Assembly (NCBI GenBank): GCA_021443125.1
Contig: JABUUQ010000004.1
Location: 297,938-305,503 of the forward strand
Source of the DNA: Bacteroidales bacterium
Lineage (GTDB): Bacteria > Bacteroidota > Bacteroidia > Bacteroidales > P3
DNA: 7,566 bases
Reading direction: 5' to 3'
The notes beneath the pieces are model-generated. The model saw only the letters and a list, made by a program, of their open reading frames with translations. It did not search any database and was not told the origin of the DNA. Below are positions 1 to 7,259 of the stretch, in pieces; position 1 is the stretch's first letter; each line of letters opens with the position of its first letter. The translations under genes and the position numbers were made by a program.

Positions 1-969
1 CAACGCATAAGCAAAGACCAAAGAGCTTATCGTTCGATGGAAAGTTTTATGGAGAAAGCAAAAGCAGAATATGGTTACAAAGTGAATGAAAAAAGTTTGA
101 AAGAACTAAGCACAGTAGTAACCGACAGCGTATTTTCTGCAAATTGGCAAATTCCATCAGACTTCAAAGGCGACAAGGTTTTGTTCACTATTGGTGATAG
201 TTCATATACACAAATGAATATGCTGAATGAGTTGTATGTTTCTCAAAGAAAACAGACTCCAGAGTATATTCCAACTTTCTTGGAGAAGTTTTTGAAAGCT
301 TATTCCGACAACAAAGCTTACGAATATGCTGACGAAAGATTGGAAGAAAAGCATGCAGAACTTGCAGAAAGCATGCAGTCTTTCAAAGAGGGTATTTTGA
401 TTTTTGCCATTACCGACAAAGAAGTCTGGAATCGCAGTTTGGAAGATTCGATAGGTGTTCAGGTATATTACGATGCCAACAAAAAGAACTATATCTGGAA
501 AGAAAGGGCTGATGCTACCATGTGGACACTTGGAAAGAGTATCAACCTAAAGAAAGCAACCAAACTTATCAAAAAATACACCAACAAAGGTTTGACAAAC
601 GACGAGATAAACGACAAACTTCTTAAAGCATTTTCAATAACCGAAAATCCAAAGAAATATGTTGCATATTCATGGAATCGTTACGAAAAAGGAGCAAACC
701 GCAACATAGACAAACTTGTTTGGGATACCGATATAGCAAAAGATTTTTCTGCAAAGAATGTCATTGTTACCGATACAGTAATAAATACAAGCAAAAATGT
801 TGTTTTGGTGCTTAGACAATTTGATATGCCAAAGCAAAAAACTCTGGATGAGTGCAAAGGCATAGTAACAAGTCAGTATCAGGAACTATTGGAACAAAAC
901 TGGATAATGACTCTACGCAACAGATATACTTACAAAATTAACTACGAAGTTTTTAACTCCCTAAAATAA
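1..969 (+). CDS. PpiC-type peptidyl-prolyl isomerase / periplasmic foldase, 3' part only
   Basis: This is the C-terminal 322 residues of a gene that begins before the window. The frame has no stop back to base 1, so the ATG at 37 is only an internal Met. The visible part resembles the region downstream of the parvulin domain in Bacteroidota PpiC-type isomerases. It contains the stretch FKEGILIFAITDKEVW, then YYDANKKNYIWKERADA (partial residues about 128-172), which is characteristic of that family. It ends in a Trp-containing tail (NWIMTLRNRYTYKIN), also typical. The catalytic PpiC domain and any signal peptide would lie upstream and cannot be seen. Known family members act in the periplasm, assisting folding of exported and outer-membrane proteins. 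The stop codon overlaps the start of the next gene (TAATG), so the two are probably translationally coupled. The family call comes from motif memory, and loss of isomerase activity cannot be excluded. Confidence 0.8.
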   Translation, partial: QRISKDQRAYRSMESFMEKAKAEYGYKVNEKSLKELSTVVTDSVFSANWQIPSDFKGDKVLFTIGDSSYTQMNMLNELYVSQRKQTPEYIPTFLEKFLKAYSDNKAYEYADERLEEKHAELAESMQSFKEGILIFAITDKEVWNRSLEDSIGVQVYYDANKKNYIWKERADATMWTLGKSINLKKATKLIKKYTNKGLTNDEINDKLLKAFSITENPKKYVAYSWNRYEKGANRNIDKLVWDTDIAKDFSAKNVIVTDTVINTSKNVVLVLRQFDMPKQKTLDECKGIVTSQYQELLEQNWIMTLRNRYTYKINYEVFNSLK

Positions 970-2327
970 TGAAATATTTCGCCAGAATAATTATTTATTC
1001 CTTTGTTTTATTTTCTCTAAACGCCGTTTCAGCACAGGTCGTGGTTGATGAGGTTATAGCAGTCGTTGGAGAAAACATGATAAAGTACTCAGACCTTGAA
1101 ACAAACTATCTTCAGACTCGTGCGTCAAACAGTGATATGACGGTAACACGTTGTGATATTCTCGAAGATATGCTTTTGAGCAAATTGTTTGTTCATAAGG
1201 CTCAAATAGATTCCATAGAGGTTACCGATCAAGAGGTGGAGAATACAATGAACGAACGTATCAAATATATGATACAGGTTTATGGTTCTCAGGAAAGAAT
1301 GGAAAGGCAGATGAATAAATCTCTTACCGAAATCAAAGACACCTATAGAGATGTAATAAAGGAGAATCTTCTAATACAACAGGCTCGTAGCAAAGTTACA
1401 GGCGATGTGAAAATAACTCCTCAAGAGGTTGCCGACTACTATAACCGAATTCCAAAAGATTCTCTGCCAGAGATAGATGAGGAATACGAATTTACTCAAA
1501 TAGTATGCACTCCAAAGGTTTCAAATGAGGAGAAGGAACTTATAAAAGACAAACTCAACGCCTATAGGGACAGAATTCTTAAAGGCGATAAGTTTTCCAC
1601 AATAGCAACCCTTTACAGCGACGACGAAACATCGGCAAGAAAAGGTGGTGAACTTGGTTTCTTCTCAAGAGGAGACATGGTTTCCGAATTCGAACAAGTG
1701 GCTTTTTCATTGCAACCAGGTGAGGTTTCTCCAGTTTTTGAAACAAAGTATGGTTTTCATATTGTCCAAATGATAGAAAGAAGAGGCGATATGGTGAATT
1801 GCCGTCATATTTTGTTGCAACCAAAAGTTTCTGCAACATCTTTGTACCAGTCAAAACTATTCCTTGATAGTGTGCAGACTTTGATAAACAAAGGTGAGAT
1901 AAGTTTTGAGGATGCCATCGTGAAATACTCCGATGACAATAGCAAAATAAATGGTGGTTTGGTAATAAATAGAAACAACGCCTCTGCTCGCTTTTCAAAA
2001 GATGCTATAAATGAGACAATAGGCAATGTAGATAAGGTTGATTTCAACTCAATGCAACAAGGCGATATTACAAAACCTATAGAATTCAAATCAGAGCTGT
2101 CAAATGCTTACAGAATAATAAAGGTTAAGAAAAAAACGCCAAAACATACTGTAAATCTTGAGAATGATTTTGACAGAATTCAGACTTTGGCTCTAAGAGA
2201 CAAGGAAACACTTATTATGAGACAATGGGCAGAAAAACTTATTCCAAAAACATATATCAGAATAAGCGAAAAATATGCTAATTGCAACTTTACTATAGAC
2301 TGGACAGGCAGCAACAAAAACAAATAA
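969..2327 (+). CDS. surA: SurA-like periplasmic chaperone / peptidyl-prolyl isomerase
   Basis: This is a complete 452-residue protein expected to be a periplasmic chaperone for outer-membrane protein assembly. Residues 1-22 form a signal peptide: basic start, hydrophobic core, cleavage probably at VSA|Q. A SurA N-terminal segment follows, VVDEVIAVVGENMIKYSDLE (about 25-44), with a helical region to about 160. The first parvulin domain (about 172-272) is canonical: YSDDETSARKGGELGFFSRG, then AFSLQPGEVSPVFETKYGFH and IVQMIERR. The second (about 276-387) begins CRHILLQPKVS and contains YSDDNSKINGGLV. It is more divergent, with Asn/Ala-rich sequence where a typical domain has GxLG, as is common in Bacteroidota SurA proteins. 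Length and domain order fit SurA. The ATG at 969 is chosen because it gives the signal peptide directly; it overlaps the preceding stop by one base. moxR follows after 15 bases, which suggests cotranscription. The gene symbol is by family resemblance, not proven orthology. Confidence 0.88.
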   Translation: MKYFARIIIYSFVLFSLNAVSAQVVVDEVIAVVGENMIKYSDLETNYLQTRASNSDMTVTRCDILEDMLLSKLFVHKAQIDSIEVTDQEVENTMNERIKYMIQVYGSQERMERQMNKSLTEIKDTYRDVIKENLLIQQARSKVTGDVKITPQEVADYYNRIPKDSLPEIDEEYEFTQIVCTPKVSNEEKELIKDKLNAYRDRILKGDKFSTIATLYSDDETSARKGGELGFFSRGDMVSEFEQVAFSLQPGEVSPVFETKYGFHIVQMIERRGDMVNCRHILLQPKVSATSLYQSKLFLDSVQTLINKGEISFEDAIVKYSDDNSKINGGLVINRNNASARFSKDAINETIGNVDKVDFNSMQQGDITKPIEFKSELSNAYRIIKVKKKTPKHTVNLENDFDRIQTLALRDKETLIMRQWAEKLIPKTYIRISEKYANCNFTIDWTGSNKNK

Positions 2328-2342
2328 ACCTTATAGCAGACA

Positions 2343-3305
2343 ATGACTGAGGCCGAACAATTGGATATTTTGGTTGAGAAATGCAATAGACTGAAGGCAG
2401 AAATCTCAAAAGTGATAATAGGGCAGGAAGATATAGTCAACAAAGTTTTGGTGTCTATGTTTTCTGGTGGTCATTGCTTGTTGGTGGGTGTTCCTGGACT
2501 TGCAAAAACTTTGTTGGTAAATACAATAGCAAAGGCTTTGGGTCTAACCTACAATCGTATTCAATTTACTCCTGATTTAATGCCTATGGATATTACAGGC
2601 AGTGAAATTTTGGATACAGACAAGAATTTCCGTTTCATAAAAGGGCCTGTATTTTCAAATATAGTTCTTGCAGATGAGATAAACAGAACATCACCTAAAA
2701 CACAGTCTGCTTTGTTGGAGTCTATGCAGGAACATAGCGTTACAGTCTTGGGTAAAACCTATAAATTAGACCAGCCATTCTTTGTTCTTGCCACACAAAA
2801 CCCTATAGAGCAAGAAGGAACCTATCCTTTGCCAGAAGCACAGTTGGACCGTTTTATGTTTATGCTTTGGCTCGACTATCCAAGTTTTGAAGAAGAAGTT
2901 CAAATTCTTAAAACCACCACAACAGACCATAAAGCAGAGGTGGAAAAAGTATTGAATGCAGAAGATATTCTTGCACTTCAAAACATAATAAAGAAGATTC
3001 CGGTAAGCGACAATGTATATAACTATATTGTATCGCTTGTTGAGAAGACGCGTTTGAATAATCCCAACAACACCATTGCAAAGCAGTATCTTTCATGGGG
3101 AGCAGGGCCAAGAGCATCGCAATATCTTGTTATGGGTGCCAAATGTACTGCTGCACTGAAAGGAAAATACTCTCCCGACATAGAAGATGTTGATGAGGTT
3201 GCCGTTCCTGTGCTTCGTCATAGAATAGTCTTGAATTATTCTGCTGGAGCCGAAGGATATACAACGGAAGACATAATAAAAATGATAATAAAAGAAACTA
3301 AATAG
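2343..3305 (+). CDS. moxR: MoxR-family AAA+ ATPase
   Basis: This is a 320-residue cytoplasmic ATPase of the MoxR class (AAA_3 domain). Walker A is GVPGLAKT (49-56), Walker B is IVLADE (107-112), sensor 1 is VLATQNP (148-154), and an arginine-containing LDRF lies at 168-171. The downstream lid domain carries the MoxR signature GAGPRA (253-258) and ends with the LRHRI motif (291-295). Length is normal for the family, and there is no signal peptide or membrane segment. MoxR proteins are thought to act as chaperone-like ATPases that insert cofactors or help mature partner proteins, usually together with VWA and DUF58 proteins encoded next door. No such partner is present here. The gene sits 15 bases after the SurA-like gene and 2 bases before a secreted protein gene, so it is almost certainly in their operon. 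The family call is secure; the substrate is unknown. Confidence 0.93.
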   Translation: MTEAEQLDILVEKCNRLKAEISKVIIGQEDIVNKVLVSMFSGGHCLLVGVPGLAKTLLVNTIAKALGLTYNRIQFTPDLMPMDITGSEILDTDKNFRFIKGPVFSNIVLADEINRTSPKTQSALLESMQEHSVTVLGKTYKLDQPFFVLATQNPIEQEGTYPLPEAQLDRFMFMLWLDYPSFEEEVQILKTTTTDHKAEVEKVLNAEDILALQNIIKKIPVSDNVYNYIVSLVEKTRLNNPNNTIAKQYLSWGAGPRASQYLVMGAKCTAALKGKYSPDIEDVDEVAVPVLRHRIVLNYSAGAEGYTTEDIIKMIIKETK

Positions 3306-3307
3306 AT

Positions 3308-4624
3308 ATGAAAAAGATATTTTTACTTTTGCTGAGTTGTGCTGTATTGTGCAATGTGCAGGCACAAAATCAAAAGAAAGCATCTACTGATGAAATAGTA
3401 ATGGTGGCAACAAACATTGACGACAACAATGTTATTCTTACGCCAGCACCGGTAAAGAAAAAGAGAAACCAGCAGAACAAAATAAGCAAGGAAGATTCTT
3501 TGGCAAACCTTTACCCTGCAAGAGTGGAAGCCTATATAAACTTTGATAAGGGCAACGCCTACTACACCAAGGGTGGATTGAATGCATTAGACAGTATCTA
3601 TCTTATGACTTTCAACACAAAGAACAATCGTTTCTATAAAATGACAATAATAGGCTATGACGATGGTGGAGAGATAACAGAGGAGTCTTCTTCACTTGCA
3701 AGAGACAGGGCAATTGTTGTTTTCAAATACTTTTCTTCTCGTGAGGAAACAGAATACATAATAAAGAGAACACCAAGCCAATATACTCAATCTTGTGTTG
3801 GAGAAGTCAATTACTATATCAAATACAAAATGCCTTTTGACTTTCAATGGATAAATCTTTCAACTATCAACGAAGAAGAAAGGACAGAAAACAATATATC
3901 TTTGGCAGGAAAAGTTCACATTATTATTGAAGACGATCCAGAAGACTGCTTGGGTGAATACTATGACTACGATTGGCCTTCACAAGATACAACACTTTCT
4001 GGCAATCACGCACAAGTGATGATTCCAAAAGGCTGTTTGGAATACATACATCACACCAAAGACACAATAACCTACACTTGTAACATAAACTACAAAGAAG
4101 TTATGTCGTTTGAGGACCTTACTGCCAACTACAAGCTTATTCCTCACAACAAACAATATATTTTGAACGCAGGTTATATTGTTGTCTCTCCAGAAAAACA
4201 GCCTGACTATTCTTCTTGTGCTACCAAAGACACTATAACACCAACAATCCAAATAGATGTCCCTATAGAAAAACATCAGCAGGCAGCGGGCCTTAAATTC
4301 TATGGCAAAACCTACAAACCAAATGGCACTGTTGTCTATAAAGCCATATCAACCAAAAAAATTAAAGACAAAGACACCAAAGATGTAACACTTGAATGCT
4401 TTGTTACTCCTTTCCAATTCGACACTATTTTCTTGGGCAAGAAGATAGAGGAAAAAGATATGAGCAACTATTTCTATCCTGCCAAAGAAGGAGAACCAGG
4501 AGCATTTGAAGCAATGGGAGGATGGCTAAAACCTTTCAAACTGAACAAACAAGGCGACTATATCATAAAAGAAGAGATGCAGGCAATCCTTCGCCGTCCT
4601 AATGGTGCATATAGTGCCGACTAA
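3308..4624 (+). CDS. Secreted protein of unknown function with divergent OmpA-like domain
   Basis: I do not recognise this 438-residue protein as a named family. It begins with a signal peptide (residues 1-19, cleavage probably VQA|Q). Cys11 and Cys15 lie within it but are not in a convincing lipobox. A lysine-rich linker follows (about 48-62). Residues about 74-145 resemble an OmpA-like peptidoglycan-binding fold: INFDKGNAYYTKGGLNALD, then IIGYDDGGE, then LARDRAIVVFKYF. Asp119 and Arg134 match the two residues that contact diaminopimelate in OmpA, but the usual Asn two residues before the Leu is Ser127. The rest (about 150-438) looks beta-rich and has no identifiable domain. It has an acidic stretch around 207-228 and six cysteines in the mature chain (163, 214, 243, 258, 304, 364), which could form disulfides. 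The start lies 2 bases after moxR, so it is the last gene of that operon. A periplasmic or outer-membrane-associated location is inferred. The coding call is strong; the domain call is moderate. Confidence 0.85.
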   Translation: MKKIFLLLLSCAVLCNVQAQNQKKASTDEIVMVATNIDDNNVILTPAPVKKKRNQQNKISKEDSLANLYPARVEAYINFDKGNAYYTKGGLNALDSIYLMTFNTKNNRFYKMTIIGYDDGGEITEESSSLARDRAIVVFKYFSSREETEYIIKRTPSQYTQSCVGEVNYYIKYKMPFDFQWINLSTINEEERTENNISLAGKVHIIIEDDPEDCLGEYYDYDWPSQDTTLSGNHAQVMIPKGCLEYIHHTKDTITYTCNINYKEVMSFEDLTANYKLIPHNKQYILNAGYIVVSPEKQPDYSSCATKDTITPTIQIDVPIEKHQQAAGLKFYGKTYKPNGTVVYKAISTKKIKDKDTKDVTLECFVTPFQFDTIFLGKKIEEKDMSNYFYPAKEGEPGAFEAMGGWLKPFKLNKQGDYIIKEEMQAILRRPNGAYSAD

Positions 4625-4674
4625 CAAAGATACAAAGACTGAAAAAACTTTTATAAGTTTCCCACTTTGCAGAA

Positions 4675-4712
4675 TTCTTTCTTCGTTTTGTCAAATTAAA
4701 ACGAAGAAAGAA
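4675..4712 (+). terminator. Perfect 15-bp inverted repeat, possible terminator of the upstream operon
   Basis: The arms TTCTTTCTTCGTTTT (4675-4689) and AAAACGAAGAAAGAA (4698-4712) are exact reverse complements around an 8-base loop, starting 50 bases after the preceding stop codon. The position suits transcription termination. However, an A run rather than a U run follows the hairpin, and the nearest T-rich stretch begins about 20 bases further on. It is therefore not a classical intrinsic terminator. It could act as an mRNA 3'-end stabiliser or a protein-binding site instead. Confidence 0.5.
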
Positions 4713-4795
4713 AAAATTATTCCGCTGTTTTAATTTTTTATTCCTTTGTTTTGTTTTTAGTCCTTTAGGAGTTTTTATGAATTAAGCAAGTAAAA

Positions 4796-4827
4796 TTTGG
4801 TGGTTTTTAGTTTTTTTTGTAATTTTA
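4796..4827 (+). promoter_or_regulatory. Putative Bacteroidota-type promoter for gmd-fcl
   Basis: TTTG (4796-4799) lies 20 bases before TAATTTTA (4820-4827). The latter matches the Bacteroidota -7 element TAnnTTTG at all but its last position, and the spacing is as expected. Transcription would start near 4834, giving a leader of about 25 A/T-rich bases before the ATG at 4860. The match was found by eye in AT-rich DNA, so chance occurrence is possible. Confidence 0.5.
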
Positions 4828-4859
4828 CAAACTGAAAACACAATAAAATTTTGATAATT

Positions 4860-5945
4860 ATGGAACAAAGAAAAGTAGCGTTGATTACTGGCATAACAGG
4901 ACAAGATGGTTCTTTTTTGGCAGAATTTCTAATAGACAAGGGATATGAGGTGCATGGCGTTCTTAGGCGTTCATCTTCATTCAACACAGGCAGAATAGAG
5001 CATTTGTATCTTGATGAATGGGTTAGGGATATGAAACAAAAGCGTTTGGTGAATCTTCATTGGGGCGATATGACCGATTCTTCTTCTCTTATTAGAATTA
5101 TTGGTATGGTTAGGCCTACAGAGATATATAACCTTGCAGCACAAAGCCATGTGAAAGTTTCTTTTGATGTTCCTGAATACACAGCCGACGCTGACGCTAT
5201 GGGTGTTTTGCGTTTGTTGGAAGCAGTAAGAATTTGTGGATTGGACAAAGAATGCAGAATCTATCAGGCCTCAACCTCTGAACTTTTTGGTTTGGTGCAA
5301 GAAGTGCCACAGAAGGAAACAACTCCTTTCTATCCTCGTTCTCCTTATGGTGTCGCAAAAATGTATGGCTATTGGATAATAAAGAACTATAGAGAAAGTT
5401 ATGGAATGTTTTGTGTCAATGGAATACTGTTCAATCACGAGAGTGAAAGAAGAGGAGAAACCTTTGTAACAAGAAAAATTACGCTTGCTGCCAGCCGTAT
5501 TGCACAAGGATTTCAAGACAAGCTTTATTTGGGCAACCTTAACGCTTTGAGAGATTGGGGTTATGCCAAAGATTATGTTGAATGCATGTGGTTGATTCTT
5601 CAGCAAGAGAATCCAGAAGATTATGTTATTGCCACTGGAGAATATCATACTGTTAGAGATTTTTGCACCTTGGCTTTCAAAGAAGCAGGTATAGATATAG
5701 AATGGCAAGGTGAGGGTATAGATGAAAAAGGTATAGACAAAAAGACGGGCAAAGTGCTTGTTGAGGTGGATGCCAAGTATTTCCGTCCTGCAGAAGTGGA
5801 ACAATTATTGGGCGACCCAACAAAAGCGAAAAAGAACCTTGGTTGGAATCCTCGCAAAACATCTTTTGAAGAACTTGTCAGCATTATGGTAAAGCATGAT
5901 ATGAAGTTCGTGAGAAAATTGCACCTTAAAGAATTAGCAGACTAA
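4860..5945 (+). CDS. gmd: GDP-mannose 4,6-dehydratase
   Basis: This 361-residue short-chain dehydrogenase/reductase converts GDP-D-mannose to GDP-4-keto-6-deoxy-D-mannose, the first step of de novo GDP-L-fucose synthesis in the cytoplasm. The NADP-binding loop is TGITGQDGSF (10-19). YNLAAQSHVKVSF (90-102) and STSELFG (138-144) follow. The catalytic residues are Thr139, Glu141, Tyr163 and Lys167, the last two in SPYGVAKMY. The family blocks NHESERRGETFVTRKI, GNLNALRDWGYAKDYVE and KYFRPAEVEQLLGDPTKAKK are all intact. The start at ATG 4860 is preferred over an in-frame TTG at 4851, because it places the Rossmann strand at the usual distance and needs no rare start codon. A putative promoter lies just upstream, and the GDP-fucose synthase gene follows after 7 bases. 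The product could also feed GDP-rhamnose or perosamine in other organisms, but the neighbour makes fucose the clear reading. Confidence 0.97.
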   Translation: MEQRKVALITGITGQDGSFLAEFLIDKGYEVHGVLRRSSSFNTGRIEHLYLDEWVRDMKQKRLVNLHWGDMTDSSSLIRIIGMVRPTEIYNLAAQSHVKVSFDVPEYTADADAMGVLRLLEAVRICGLDKECRIYQASTSELFGLVQEVPQKETTPFYPRSPYGVAKMYGYWIIKNYRESYGMFCVNGILFNHESERRGETFVTRKITLAASRIAQGFQDKLYLGNLNALRDWGYAKDYVECMWLILQQENPEDYVIATGEYHTVRDFCTLAFKEAGIDIEWQGEGIDEKGIDKKTGKVLVEVDAKYFRPAEVEQLLGDPTKAKKNLGWNPRKTSFEELVSIMVKHDMKFVRKLHLKELAD

Positions 5946-5952
5946 TAAAGCA

Positions 5953-7050
5953 ATGTTGGATAAGAATACAAAAATATATGTAGCAGGGCACAACGGACTT
6001 GTTGGCTCTGCCATATGGAACAATCTTAAGCAAAAAGGCTACAACAACCTTATCGGCAGAAGTCATAAGGAATTGGATTTGATGAATTCTGTTGCTGTAA
6101 AAGAGTTTTTTGATAAGGAACAACCAGAGGCAGTTGTTTTGGCTGCTGCTCATGTGGGAGGAATTATGGCTAACCTTACATATAGGGCAGATTTCATTTA
6201 TAACAACCTTCAAATACAGCAAAATGTAATAGGGGAAAGTTATCGCCACAATGTAAAGAAGCTTTTGTTTTTGGGAAGTACTTGTATATATCCGAGAATG
6301 GCACAGCAACCAATGCAGGAAAATGCTTTGCTTACCTCTGAACTGGAATATACCAACGAACCTTATGCCATAGCAAAGATAGCTGGATTGAAAATGTGCG
6401 AAAGCTTTGCCATACAATATAATTGCAACTATATTGCCGTAATGCCTACCAATCTTTATGGTCCTAATGACAATTTCCATTTGGAGAACTCTCATGTGTT
6501 GCCTGCAATGATAAGAAAAATACATCTTGCCAAGTGTTTGAATGAGAATGATTGGGATGCTGTGAGAAAAGACCTTGACTTGAGAGCAGTGGAAGGCGTT
6601 TCAGGAAAAAATAACGAGGAAGAGATTGTTGCAAAGTTAAAGAAATTCGGCATAGAGAAAGACAGAGTTACTTTGTGGGGCACGGGTAGTCCTATGAGAG
6701 AGTTTTTGTGGAGCGAGGATATGGCTGATGCAAGTGTTTATATGCTTTTGAATGTTGATTTCAAAGACACCTACGATTCCAATCAGAAGGAAATAAAAAA
6801 TTGTCATATAAATATAGGTACAGGCAAGGAAATATCTATAAAAGAACTTGCAGAAATGATAATGAAGCAGGTTGGTTTCAAAGGGGAGCTTTGTTGGGAC
6901 AGTACAAAACCCGATGGTACACCAAGAAAACTTACAGATGTTTCCAAATTACATTCTCTTGGATGGCGTCATAAGGTGGAGATAGAAGACGGAGTAAGAA
7001 AACTATACGAATGGTACCTTAAAGGCATTTGCATCAACCATAAGAACTAA
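5953..7050 (+). CDS. fcl: GDP-L-fucose synthase (GDP-4-keto-6-deoxymannose epimerase/reductase)
   Basis: This 365-residue enzyme performs the 3,5-epimerisation and NADPH-dependent 4-reduction that turn the Gmd product into GDP-L-fucose. The nucleotide-binding loop is AGHNGLVGSA (11-20), followed by AAAHVGGIMAN (64-74). The expected active-site residues are all present: Ser109 and Cys111 in GSTCIYP, Tyr138 and Lys142 in PYAIAK, and His181 in NSHVLP. The C-terminal part has LWGTGSPMREFLWSEDMA and SKLHSLGWRHKVEIEDGV, both typical. At 365 residues it is longer than the E. coli enzyme (about 320). Most of the excess is an insert at about 198-236 (DWDAVRKDLDLRAVEG region), which I recall as usual in Bacteroidota homologues. 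Spacing of 7 bases after gmd indicates one transcript. No hairpin terminator is evident after the stop. The symbol wcaG is also used for this gene. Confidence 0.97.
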   Translation: MLDKNTKIYVAGHNGLVGSAIWNNLKQKGYNNLIGRSHKELDLMNSVAVKEFFDKEQPEAVVLAAAHVGGIMANLTYRADFIYNNLQIQQNVIGESYRHNVKKLLFLGSTCIYPRMAQQPMQENALLTSELEYTNEPYAIAKIAGLKMCESFAIQYNCNYIAVMPTNLYGPNDNFHLENSHVLPAMIRKIHLAKCLNENDWDAVRKDLDLRAVEGVSGKNNEEEIVAKLKKFGIEKDRVTLWGTGSPMREFLWSEDMADASVYMLLNVDFKDTYDSNQKEIKNCHINIGTGKEISIKELAEMIMKQVGFKGELCWDSTKPDGTPRKLTDVSKLHSLGWRHKVEIEDGVRKLYEWYLKGICINHKN

Positions 7051-7153
7051 TAATAAGTTATAATTGTTTGAAATAAAGGCTGATTGCATGATTTTTAGTT
7101 TGGAATAGCAAAATTTATTCGGTTGTTGCGTGTTGATATATAATAAGTTATAA
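7050..7153. repeat. 14-bp direct repeat pair in the fcl-lipoprotein gap
   Basis: ATAATAAGTTATAA occurs exactly at 7050-7063 and 7140-7153, with starts 90 bases apart. The first copy begins on the last base of the fcl stop codon; the second lies about 50 bases before the lipoprotein -7 element. The sequence is AT-only apart from one G, so chance is a real possibility. Otherwise the 7051-7180 stretch holds no gene, hairpin terminator or RNA that I can recognise. Confidence 0.5.
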
Positions 7154-7182
7154 AATTTATGTTGTTTTTTTCTTAAAAAAGT

Positions 7183-7213
7183 ATTGACATAAGAAAATAA
7201 AGATGTAATTTTG
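7183..7213 (+). promoter_or_regulatory. Putative strong promoter of the small lipoprotein gene
   Basis: TAATTTTG (7206-7213) is a perfect match to the Bacteroidota -7 element TAnnTTTG. ATTG (7183-7186), 19 bases upstream, is a one-mismatch -33 element. A TTGACA hexamer (7184-7189) overlaps it. Transcription would start near 7220, giving a leader of about 40 bases that is almost entirely A and T, a context common before well-expressed Bacteroidota genes that lack Shine-Dalgarno sites. Confidence 0.65.
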
Positions 7214-7259
7214 CATAGTTAAAACAAAAGAATTTATAAATTTTTAAAAACACACGAAA

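Noticed and set aside
1579..1998. 139-codon minus-strand open frame
   Set aside because: It overlaps the canonical first parvulin domain of the SurA-like protein and looks like a shadow frame rich in Cys, His, Leu and Arg.
3308..3352. Lipoprotein signal in the OmpA-like protein (LLSC at residue 11, or Cys15)
   Set aside because: Cys11 would leave an improbably short signal and Cys15 has Leu at -1. A signal peptidase I site at VQA|Q fits better.
4766..4785. AGGAG followed by ATG in the gap before gmd
   Set aside because: The ATG is followed after one codon by TAA, so it encodes nothing, and Shine-Dalgarno sites are not used by the neighbouring genes.
4851..4859. TTG start giving a gmd product three residues longer
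   Set aside because: The ATG at 4860 in the same frame gives the standard N terminus just before the Rossmann fold, so the rarer TTG start is unnecessary.
5433..5466. Gmd block reads NHESERRG rather than the NHESPRRG I associate with E. coli-type enzymes
   Set aside because: I recall this Pro-to-Glu form from other Bacteroidota Gmd proteins, and the surrounding residues are intact, so it does not suggest loss of function.
5271..5804. 177-codon minus-strand open frame
   Set aside because: It is antisense to gmd within its most conserved blocks, has no recognisable motif, and has the phenylalanine-rich composition of a complementary-strand shadow.
5926..6525. 199-codon minus-strand open frame
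   Set aside because: It lies fully antisense to fcl, whose catalytic motifs are intact. Its translation is a Cys/His/Tyr/Ile-rich sequence of no recognisable family, as expected from reading this coding bias backwards.
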